A stretch of 64,000 nt of DNA from Dendrophyllia cribrosa (Eukaryota; Cnidaria; Anthozoa; Scleractinia; Dendrophylliidae): NCBI GenBank assembly GCA_024195265.1, contig JAJLRJ010000005.1:39332707-39396706 (forward strand), written 5' to 3'. Shown piece after piece: positions 11,857-23,800 of the stretch. The first letter of the stretch is position 1; each line of letters starts with the position of its first letter. Under the pieces are notes generated by a model. That model was not told the DNA's origin and searched no databases. It saw only the letters and a program-made list of their open reading frames with translations. The position numbers and the translations under genes were made by a program.

Positions 11857-14800
11857 CTGAAGCAAAAAGGTATAAGTTAGAAACCAAGTTAGCCATCGTA
11901 TCGGTTTTGGAGCACACAGGGACACTGTCCCGCCGAAACGACAACATTTCTCCATTTTTTCCATGTTATATCGCCAAATGCCACCAAATACAGTAGAACC
12001 CCGCTAACTCGAATTCCCAAGGGAAACGATAAATTGATCGAGATAGCGGGGGTTTGAGTTATCCGATAGTAATTGACTGAGAAAACAATCGAAGGGAAAT
12101 GTGTCAGTGTTCAAGTTATCCGAGTTCGAGTTCGCGGGGTTCTACTGTATACAACTAAATTGAATAACCATTTTCTATAGAGCAAAACAGAAGCAGTAGT
12201 TTGGAGGTAAAAAGCTGGCGTTATTTTCTCTCTTTTTTTTTGTTACTATTTCTTTGCTTCCATCACTTTTGGCACACGATGGTGTCCCCAAATTAGTAAG
12301 GGATTTTTTCCCCTAGCTAGATGGGTTTTGAAACTTTAATAAAGTTTCTATCTATCTATCTATCTATCTATCTACGATGGCAGAGACCTGGCTCGAACCA
12401 CCGAGGCGACCCTCAAGTTGAAAGTCCGACGCGCTAACCGCTAGGCCACCGCGCCTCCACACTTGGTATTGTTTTTTTTATAAGTGTTTTATAGAAATGA
12501 AATTTGGTATTTTTCCAGTTGAAGTTGGATTTTGGCCACTTTTGGAAGTAAAAGGGTTTATGATACTCACCGACATGCACAAAGGCCGCATTCCACTCAT
12601 CTCTGCTGAGTTTGTGATTTTTATCGACGTCACTTGAAATCATAAAACCAAACAAGCATTCCTCGTGTGGAACATGCGTCACGATGCCATTCACTTCTGA
12701 TTTTTCGAGGACATTATCCCCGTTGCGATCCATGTCATCAAATTGAAACTAAGACGAAGATAAACACGTCAGAACTCTGTCGCTGCATTTTAACACTGAA
12801 GGTAATTAATTTTATAGGCACGGCTCTCAGGAAGAGCATATGTATGAAGGAGAAACCGTGATTAATAAATATTATGGGGATAGGTGTTGTTACACTAGGC
12901 GATTTTTTCGTGCGACTTGCATTGCAACGCTGACGAGAGCATTGCGATACGTTGCGAGATTACATGCTGCACGCTTGCAACTCAGTTGCCTGGTAACGTT
13001 GCGAAAAGTAGAGAAGTGTTCACCCATAGTTAATCGAGGGACTGGTTATGAAACCTTGGAGACTTTAATGGCGAAAACAAAGGAGCTACAATTTATGTTG
13101 AACCGTACTTGACCGTGCACATTTTTTGTTTTTTGTTCACACGCTTCTGAATCTTCTTTGCCAGGCAAGTTGCGAAGAGAGGGGGTTACACGTGCATTTT
13201 CATCCGAAACTTGTCTCACAAAAACTTATCAGCGTTGCGTTGCAAGTTGTAGGTTTCGATGTTGATTTTCGCTCTCCTTGAGTTCCTTCATGTTATGCGG
13301 TTGTGACGAGCCGTGTTGCGTAGATGGTCGCCACGAGGAAAATATTTTAAATATCAATTGAAAATGTCCTGACACTGTTTTGTTTGTCAGTATCCCAGAA
13401 ATGTTTTGGCTAAATTTAACGAAAATCCTTCAAATCTACATACCCCATAAATACAATTTAACAACCCTCGGTCGTTATCAACTCCTGGCTGTTTGAAAAA
13501 GAAAACTACATTTATTAAGCTTTCTTTTGATATATGCATGATCATATATAGTTTGTCATATTGAAACTGGCGCGTTTACGAATTTTTTTATCCGAAGGAC
13601 ATCCGCGAATGTTAGGAGTGCCTTTAAAGGCCCACCTTCACCCAAAGACGTTGCAGTCGTTTGTTTTTGTTTTGAAACGCTCCATTGTTCATACGCGTGA
13701 TCTGATTGGTTGTATACGAAATTCAGCACAGAAAGTGATCACGGCGCGCACAGCATTTTGGGTGAAGGTGGGCCTTTAAGAGATGAGTTGCATGAAACAG
13801 TGAAGTTGCTATAGTTGTAGAGAGAACTAAAACTGACTTATTCCTGTCGCACAAACATTTTACCAGTTTTACGAAATGTTATACCCTGCATTGTTTTAAC
13901 TCGTTCATGGACAAGACAAGTTTTACAAAGGTTGTACAGTGTTGACGCGGCTAGAAAAATGAATAAATACGGCAAGTTGAATTGTTCACCTTCAGAATAG
14001 CTGCCTTCTCCTTTCGTGTCAGTCCAAAATCACGTGCTTGGGCTATTACAGCGCTAAGATCAACTGAATCTGGATCCTCGCTTTCATGAATTTCTTTGTT
14101 AATAAGAGCCCATTCCAGGAAACGTTCTGCGAACTGTAGAATTTCATCTTCCAGGCACTGGTCCACTGGAACTAGAGACTCGTCCGCAAGTTTTGAGATC
14201 TGCTGGCCTTCTGCGTAATCTGAAAAAAAAAAACAATTTTAAGCAAACTACGTGTATCTATTTCCCATACTCGTACTTTTCTATCTTTCCTTTTGTACTA
14301 CGGTAGACTCTCTTTACCTCGAACACACCAGAATTCAACAAGTAGTAGCATAATAACTTACTATACGACAGTTGCTAAGGGAAACGGTTTCTGTTTGGCA
14401 TAGCGAGAGGCTCAAAAAAGCTGAACAGTGTTTTTGCGCGGACAGTTATAACAAAACTCGTGTCCCTTCGTGTCACGCACGGATATCTTATTTCTCGTGA
14501 AATTTCACAGTCACTCCAGACAACCGCATCTCAGGTTTATCACGCTCCGCGGTATTCATCGCACAAACATGAAATTTCGATCGCTCCTTCTTTGATAGTT
14601 CGTTCCTGAAACCGTGTTGGGAATGTTCAAAATGCGCTCTAGTTTGAAGGTATAAGTGCGAAAAGAAAAGCGTCACTAAAGTTCAAATCATTTGTTTGAT
14701 TCCCTGTCTGGGACTGTCCGACGCTCGTGACGTGATGATCATGTCAGTAAAGCTTAAAATTTACCATATTTATTTATCACCACACGTAACGCTTTCGACA

Positions 14801-17800
14801 TTGCTGATCCAAGCAGTAGTGCAGTACGCAGGACGCATGTCATACAGAACCTTGTAAATGGCCGATCGTAGACTCGATTTCTGTCAGGGACTCAGAGTTT
14901 TTTCTTTGTTCCACGCTCACGAGTTTGGAGATCAGTGTCTGCTCGATAACACGAGACCATCGGAAATTTCGTCAAGTGAAATAATAGCGGGGGTAGTTCG
15001 TGTTTATAAGCATCGGTGTCGTGTCGACTCCAATTTTCAGCGTGTCAATAAAATTATTATTTTATGTCTTTCTCCATTTTATAAGCTTACAAATGGTATA
15101 TAGGTGTGGTTAACAGGGCGTATATACCCCACCCTTCATTACCAATACGTATTAAGGGCAACCATTCAAACCTTCGCATTTTCCTTTATGCTTGACAGCA
15201 ACGTTGATCTGCATTTTGCAGGCATGCCGATGTACTTCGCAAAGGTTTCCATATTCCTGCAGGAACACAGAGCAATGGGGCTCGCCATTCTCCTCCTCAC
15301 ATTCGGTGGGACAGTCACAAATGTACTTATTATTCGCGTCTTTAATGCACATGTTTCCTTTCGTACAGATGGGATCGCACGTTTCTGTCAATGAAATGGT
15401 ATTAGATTTATGAATTCAGCTACACAATCAAACGCTCCTTTGAACGAACTAGTTAATACAAACTGCTCGGACCCTCCCGTTGTTTATATGCTTTGCCGAC
15501 CTGTCCCTCCCTCCCCGCCCAACATATCCATCCAACTCCTCTCCCTCCAACGCCGTTCCCATAGGTAACGCAGGTGAACATTACATATCGCACGCTCAAT
15601 GTCAACAGCCGATCGACCGATCGAGTGAAATTTTGTCCCACTAATATAACTCGTTCAACGCTTCGCGTATTCACGAGTAGGTGAAGTTCTCTCGCCATGT
15701 AATTCTTTACTCGGCGCTCTGTAACATGTTGTCTATGAACTCATGTACAAGTTATTTATGACAGGATTGGGTGGAAAACCACAGCGAATCAACGCTGAAA
15801 ATGCCTTGCTATAGTGTTTCCTTACATTACTATCAAACCAACTTACCATTGCCGGGTAATCTTCCAATAACGTCTGTTTCGTTGCAATGATCGATACCAT
15901 TGCCGTTGTCAATACAATGTCCTGTAGTCGGTGTCGGCGTAGGTGGTGTTGGCGGTGGCGTCGGAGTAGGTGGAGTAGGAGGAGTCGTGGAATCTTCAGT
16001 GGGGGTAGCACTCGTCGATACAAACATCGTTGATTGTTTGGTAGATATGTAATCAATCACGTCTGGGGACTCAGTAGTAGACTCAACTTCACGGGGAGTG
16101 GTTGTCTCATCTATCTCACCGGGACCAGCTGTTGTTTGTACCGATTGTGTTGCAGTAGTCGGTGAAACTGTAGTGTCTTTTTTCTGACCAACTGCAACAG
16201 AAGGAACCTCAGTAATAGCGGGTAAATCTGTTGTACCGGCCTCAGAAGGAGATACCGTTGTCGCTTCTTCAGAAGGTGATTCAGTTGTGGTTTCTTCAGG
16301 CGATTCACTTGTGGCTTCTTCAGATGGTGATTCACTTGTAGATTCTTCAGATGGTGATTCACTTGTGGCTTCTTCAGCTGGTGATTCACTTGTGGCTTCT
16401 TCAGAAGGTAATTCACTTGTTGCTTCTTCAGAAGACGATTCACTTGTCGCTTCTTCAGAAGGAAATTCACTTGTGGCTTCTTCAGAAGGTGATTCACTTG
16501 TGGCTTCGTCAGATGGTGATTCACTTGTGGTTTCTTCAGAAGGTGATTCACTTGTGGTTTCAGATGGTGATTCACTTGTGGCTTCTTCAGATGGTGATTC
16601 ACTTGTGGCTTCTTGAAATGGTGATTCACTTGTGGCTTCTTCAGAAGGTGATTCACTTGTGGCTTCAGATGGTGATTCACTTGTGGCATCTTCAGATGGT
16701 GATTCACTTGTAGCTTCTTCAGATGGTGATTCACTTGTAGCTTCTTCAGATGGTGATTCACTTGTGGCTTCTTCAGATGGTGATTCACTTGTGGCTTCTT
16801 CAGAAGGTGATACACTTGTAGCTTCTTCAGATGGCGATTCACTTGTGGTTTCTTCAGATGGTGATTCACTAGTGGCATCTTCAGAAGGTGATTCACTGGT
16901 AACTTCCTCAGATGGTGATTCACTTGTGGCTTCCTCAGAAGGTGATTCACTTGTGGCTTCAGATGGTGATTCACTTGTGGCTTCCTCAGAAGGTGATTCA
17001 CTTGTGGCTTCAGATGGTGATTGACTTGTGGCTTCCGAAGGTGATTGACTTGTGGCTTCCTCAGAAGGTGATTCACTTGTGGCTTCTTCAGATGGTGATT
17101 CACTTGTGGCTTCTTCAGATGGTGATTCACTTGTGGCTTCTTCAGATGGTGATTCACTTGTGGCTTCTTCAGATGGTGATTCACTTGTGGCTTCTTCAGA
17201 TGGTGATTCACTTGTAGCTTCTTCAGATGGTGATTCACTTGTGGCATCTTCAGATGGTGATTCACTAGTAGCTTCGTCAGATGGTGATTCACTTGTGGCT
17301 TCAGATGGTGATTCACTTGTAGCTTCTTCAGATGGTGATTCACTTGTGGCTTCTTCAGATGGTGATTCACTTGTGACTTCTTCAGACGGTGATTCACTGG
17401 TAGCTTCTTCAGATGGTGATTCACTTGCGGCATCTTCAGATGGTGATTCACTGGTAGCTTCTTCAGATGGTGATTCACTGGTAGCTTCTTCAGATGGTGA
17501 TTCAGTTGTGGCATCTTCAGATGGTGATTCACTTGTAGCTTCTTCAGATGGTGATTCACTTGTAGCTTCTTCCGAAGGTGATTCACTTGTGGCATCTTCA
17601 GATGGTGATTCACTTGTAGCTTCTTCAGATGGTGATTCACTTGTGGCTTCTTCAGATGGTGATTCACTTGTAGCTTCTTCAGATGATGATTCACTTGTAG
17701 CTTCTTCAGATGGTGATTCACTTGTGGCTTTTTCAGATGGTGATTCACTTGTGGTTTCTCCAGAAGGTGATTCACTTGTGGCTTCTTCAGATGGTGATTC

Positions 17801-20800
17801 ACTTGTGGCTACTTCAGATGGTGATTCACTTGTAGCTTCTTCAGATGGTGATTCACTGGTAGCTTCTTCAGATGGTGATTCACTTGTGGCTTCTTCAGAT
17901 GGTGATTCACCTGTGGCTACTTCAGATGGTGATTCACTTGTAGATTCTTCGGATGGTGATTCACTTGTAGCTTCTTCAGATGGTGATTCACTTGTAGCTT
18001 CTTCTGATGGTGATTCACTTGTAGCTTCTTCAGATGGTGATTCACTTGTGACTTCTTCAGATGGTGATTCACTTGTGGCTTCAGATGGTGATTCACTTGT
18101 AGCTTCTTCAGATGGTGATTCACTGGTAGCTTCTTCAGATGGTGATTCACTCGTGGCTTCTTCAGATGGTGATTCAGTTGTGGCTTCTTCAGATGGCGAT
18201 TCAGATGTGGCTTCTTTAGAAGGTGATTCACTTGTGGCTTCTTCAGATGGTGATTCAGATGTGTTTTTTTCAGAAGGTGATTCACTTGTGGCTTCTTCAG
18301 ATGGTGATTCAGTTGTGGCTTCTTCAGATGGCGATTCAGATGTGGCTTCTTTAGAAGGTGATTCACTTGTGGCTTCTTCAGATGGTGATTCAGATGTGGT
18401 TTTTTCAGAAGGTGATTCACTTGTGGCTTCTTCAGATGGTGATTCAGTTGTGGCTTCTTCAGATGGCGATTCAGATGTGGCTTCTTTAGAAGGTGATTCA
18501 CTTGTGGCTTCTTCAGATGGTGATTCAGATGTGGTTTTTTCAGAAGGTGATTCACTTGTGGCTTCTTCAGATGGCGATCCAGTTGTGGCTTCTTCAGATG
18601 GTGATTCACTTGTGGCTTCTTCAGATTGCGATTCAGTTGTGGTTTCTTCAGATGGTGATTCACTCGTGGCTTCTTCAGATGGCGATTCAGTTGTGGCTTC
18701 TTCAGATGGCGATTCACTCGTGGCTTCTTCAGATGGCGATTCAGTGGTGGCTTCTTTAGATGGCGATTCAGTGGTGGCTTCTTTAGAAGAAACTCCTGCT
18801 GCTGTAGTGACTTTTTTTTGAGCAGCTACATCAGAGGGATCCTCTGTTAGTGCGGCTAATGTGCTAACAGGTAATTCTGTTGTACCGATCTCAGAGGGAG
18901 ATTCAGTGCTGGGTACTTCACTCGTAGCATCCTCAGGTGATTCAGTTGTGCCTTCTGCAGAAGGTATTTCAGTTGTGGCTTCATCCGAAGGTGATTCACT
19001 TGTGGCTTCTTTAGATGGCGATTGACTTGTAGCTTCTTCAGAAGGTGATTCACTGGTAGCTTCTTCAGACGGTGATTCACTTGCGGCTTCTTCAGATGGC
19101 GATTCACTTGTGGCTTCTTCAGATGGTGATTCAATTGTGGCTTCTTCAGATGGTGATTCACTTGTGGCTTCTTCAGATGGTGATTCACTAGTGGCTTCTT
19201 CAGAAGGCGATTCACTTGTAGCTACGTCAGAAGGTGATTCACTTGTGGCTTCTTCAGAAGGCGATTCACTTGTGGCTTCTTCAGAAGGTGATTCACTTGT
19301 AGCTTCTTCAGATGGTGAATCACTTGTGGCTTCTTCAGAAGGTGATTCACTTGTAGCTTCTTCAGATGGTGAATCACTTGTGGCTTCTTCAGATGGTGAA
19401 TCACTTGTGGCTTCTTCAGATGGCGATTCACTTGTAGCTTCTTCTGATGGCGATTCACTTGTTGCTTCTTCAGATGGTGATTCACTGGTAGCTTCTTCCG
19501 AAGGTGATTGACTTGTAGCTTCCTCAGAAGGTGATTCACTTGTAGCTTCTTCCGAAGGTGATTCACTGGTAGCTTCTTCAGATGGCGATTCACTGGTAGC
19601 TTCTTCAGATGGTGATTCACTTGTAGCTTCTTCAGTTGGTGATTCACTTGTAGCTTCTTCAGAAGGTGATTCACTGGTAGCTTCTTCAGATGGTGATTCA
19701 CTGGTAGCTTCTTCAGATGGTGATTCACTTGTAGCTTCTTCAGTTGGTGATTCACTTGTAGCTTCTTCAGAAGGTGATTCACTTGTGGCTTCTTCAGAAG
19801 ATGATTCACTTGTGGCTTCTTCAGAAGGTGATTCACTGGTAGCTTCTTCAGAAGGTGATTCAGTGGTAGCTTCTTCAGATGGTGATTCACTTGTAGCTTC
19901 TTCTGATGGTGATTCAGTTGTGGCTTCTTCAGACGATGATTCACTTGTAGCTTCTTCAGATGGTGATTCACTTGTGGCTGCCTCAGGAGGTGATTCAGTC
20001 GTGGTTTCTTCAGATGGTGATTCACTTGTAGCTTCTTCTGATGGTGATTCACTTGAGGCTTCTTCAGAAGATGATTCACTTGTAGCTTCTTCAGATGGTG
20101 ATTCACTTGTGGCTGCCTCAGGAGGTGATTCAGTTGTAGTTTCTTCAGATGGTGATTCACTTGTGGCTTCTTCAGATGGTGATTCACTTGTGGCTGACTC
20201 AGGAGGTGATTCAGTTGTAGCTTCTTCAGATGGTGTTTCAGTTCTGGCTTCTTCAGAAGGTGATTCACTTGTTGCTTCTCCTGATGGCGATTCACTTGTT
20301 GCTTCTTCAGATGGTGTTTCACTGGTAGCTTCTTCCGAAGGTGATTGACTTGTGGCTTCATGAGATGGTGATTCACTTGTAGCTTCTTCCGATGGTGATT
20401 CACTTGTAGCTTCTTCAGATAGTGATTCACTTGTAGCCTCTTCAGATGGTGTTTCACTTGTAGCTTCTTCAGATGGTGATTCACTTGTAGCTTCTTCAGA
20501 TGGTGATTCACTTGTAGCTTCTTCAGAAGGCGATTCACTGGTAGCTTCTTCAGAAGGTGATTCAGTTGTGGCTTCTTCAAATGGTGATTGACTGGTAGCG
20601 TCTTCAGAAGGTGACTCACCGGTAGCTTTTTCTGATGGTGATTCACTTGTGGCTTCTTCAGATGGTGATTCACTTGTGGCTTCTTCAGATGGTGATTCAC
20701 TTGTGGCTTCTTCAGATGGTGATTCACTCGTGGCTTCTTCAGATGGTGATTCACTTGTGGCTTCTTCAGAAGGCGATTCACTGGTAGCTTCTTCAGAGGG

Positions 20801-23800
20801 TGACTCAGTGGTAGCTTCTTCTGATGGTGATTCACTTGTGGCTTCTTCGGATGGTGATTCATTCGTGGCTTCTTCAGATGGTGATTCACTTGTGGCTTCT
20901 TCAGAAGGTGATTCACTGGTAGCTTCTTCAGAGGGTGACTCAGTGGTAGCTTCTTCTGATGGTGATTCACTAGTGGCTTCTTCAGAGGGTGACTCAGTGG
21001 TAGCTTCTTCTGATGGTGATTCACTTGTGGCTTGTTCAGATGGTGATTCACTCGTGGCTTCTTCAGATGGTGATTCACTTGTGGCTTCTTCAGAAGGCGA
21101 TTCACTGACAGCTTCTTCAGAGGGTGATTCAGTGGTAGCTTCTTCAGATGGTGATTCACTCGTGGCTTCTTCAGATGGCGATTCAGTTGTGGCTTCTTCA
21201 GATGGCGATTCAGTTGTGGCTTCTTCAGATGGCGATTCACTCGTGGCTTCTTCAGATGGCGATTCAGTTGTGGCTTCTTTAGAAGTAACTCCTGCTGTTG
21301 TAGTGACTTTTTTTTGAGCTGCTACATCAGAGGGATCCTCTGTTAGTGCCGCTAATGTGCTAACAGGTAATTCGGTTGGAACGGTCTCTGAAGGAGATTC
21401 AGTGCTGGGCACTTTAGAGGGTACTTCACTCGTGGCGTCCTCTGGTGATACAGTTGTGCCTTCTGTAGAAGGTATTTCCGTTCTAGCTTCATCCGAAGGT
21501 GATTCACTTGCGGCTTCTCCAGATGGTGATTCACTTGTGGCTTCTTCAGATGGTGATTCACCTGCGGCTTCTTCAGATGGTGATTCACTTGTGGCTTCTT
21601 CAGCAGGTGATTCACTTGTGGCTTCTTCAGATGATGATTCACTTGTGGCTTCTTCAGATGGTGACTCACTTGTGGCTTCTTCAGATGGTGATTCACTTGT
21701 GGCTTCTTCAGATGGTGACTCACTAGTGGCATCTTCAGATGGTGACTCACTAGTGGCTTCTTCAGATGATGATTCACTTGTGGCTTCTTCAGATGGTGAC
21801 TCACTAGTGGCATCTTCAGATGATGATTCACTTGTTGCTTCCTCAGATGGTGATTCACTTGTGGCTTCTTCAGAAGATGATTCACTTGTGGCTTCTTCAG
21901 AAGGTGATTCACTGGTAGCTTCTTCAGAAGGTGATTCAGTGGTAGCTTCTTCAGATGGTGATTCACTTGTAGCTTCTTCTGATGGTGATTCACTTGTGGC
22001 TTCTTCAGATGGTGATTCACTTGTGGCTTCTTCAGTTGGTGATTCACTTGTACCTTCTTCAGAAGGTGATTCACTTGTGGCTTCTTGAGAAGATGATTCA
22101 CTTGTGGCTTCTTCAGAAGGTGATTCACTGGTAGCTTCTTCAGAAGGTGATTCAGTGGTAGCTTCTTCAGATGGTGATTCACTTGTGGCTTCTTCAGATG
22201 GTGATTCACTTGTGGCTTCTTCAGAAGATGATTCACTTGTAGCTTCTTCAAAGGGTGATTCACTTGTGGCTGCCTCAGGAGGTGATTCACTTGTGGCTTC
22301 AGATGGTGATTCACTGGTAGCTTCGTCAGAAGGTGATTCAGTGGTAGCTTCTTCATATGGTGATTCACTGGCAGCTTCTTCAGATGGTGATTCACTTGTA
22401 GCTTCTTCAGCAGGTGATTCAGTTGTGGCTTCTTCAGAAGCTGAGTCAGTGGTGGCTTCTTCAGAAGGTGATTCACTAGTGGCTTCTTCAGAGGGTGATT
22501 CACTTGTTGCTTCTTCTGATGGCGATTCACTTGTTGCTTCTTCAGATGGTGATTCACTGGTAGCTTCTTCCGAAGGTGATTGACTTGTGGCTTCTTCAGA
22601 AGGTGATTCGCTTGTAGCTTCTTCCGAAGGTGATTCACTGGTAGCTTCTTGAGAGGGTGATTCACTTGTGGCTTCTTCAGAAGATGATTCACTTGTAGCT
22701 TCTTCAGAGGGTGATTCACTTGTGGCTGCCTCAGGAGGTGATTCACTTGTGGCTTCAGATGGTGATTCACTGGTAGCTTCCTCAGAAGGTGATTCAGTGG
22801 TAGCTTCTTCTGATGGCGATTCACTTGTTGCGTCTTTAGATGGTGATTCACTGGTAGCTTCTTCCGAAGGTGATTGACTTGTGGCTTCTTCAGAAGGTGA
22901 TTCACTTGTAGCTTCTTCCGAAGTTGATTCACTGGTAGTTTCTTCAGATGGTGACTCACTTGTAGCTTCTTCAGATGGTGATTCACTGGTAGCTTCTTCA
23001 GATGGTGATTCACTTGTAGATTCTTCAGAAGGTGATTCACTTGTGGCTTCTTCAGATGGCGATTCAGTTGTAGCTTCTTCAGAAGGTGATTCAGTTGTAG
23101 CATCTTCATATGGTGATTCACTTGTGGCATGTTCAGATGGTGATTCACTGGTGGCATCTTCAGATTGTGATTCACTTGTGGCTTCTTCAGATGGTGATTC
23201 ACTTGTAGTTTCGTCAGATGGTGATTCACTTGTGGCTTCTTTAGATGGTGATTCACTGTTAGCTTCTTCAGATGGCGATTCACTTGTGGCTTGTTCAGAA
23301 GGTAAGTCGCTTGTGGCTTCTAAAAGTGATTCACTTGTGGCTTCTGATGGTAATTCACTTGTTGTTTCTTCAGATGGTGACTCACTTGTGGCTTTTTCAG
23401 AAGGTGATTCACTTGTGGCTTCTTCAGATGGCGTTTCACTGGTAGCTTCTTCCGAAGGTGATTCACTTGTAGCTTCTTCAGATGGTGATTCACTTGTAGC
23501 TTCTTCAGATGGTGATTCACTTGTGGCTTCTTCAGATGGTGATTCACTGGTAGCTTCTGCAGATGGTGATTCACTTGTGGCTTCTTCTGAAGGTGATTCA
23601 CTTGTGGCTTCTTCAGATGGCGATTCACTGGTGGATTCTTCAGAAGGTGACACAGTTGTGACTTCGTCTGAAGGTGATTGAGTTGTGGCTACTTCAGATG
23701 GTGATTCAGTTGTGTCGTCCTCAGATGGTAACTTAGTTGTGGCTTCGTCAGATGGTGATTCACTTGTGGCTTCTTCAGATGTTGATTCACTTGTGGCTTC

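Noticed and set aside
12374..12456. Functional tRNA gene on the minus strand
   Set aside because: A and B boxes are present but the acceptor stem does not pair and a GATA tail follows, so a SINE head is the better reading.
15104..15413. Plus-strand ORFs over the follistatin exon
   Set aside because: Antisense shadows of the exon 4 cysteine-rich domain, whose splice sites and cysteine pattern are on the minus strand.
17052..18821. 589-codon plus-strand ORF of VASSDGDSL repeats
   Set aside because: It is the antisense frame of the 27-bp coding repeat; it is broken elsewhere in the array while the sense frame is continuous and spliced to real domains.
19222..21240. 672-codon minus-strand ORF of NHHLKKPQV repeats
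   Set aside because: It is the +1 frame of the same repeat, interrupted several times across the array and not linked to any exon by phase.
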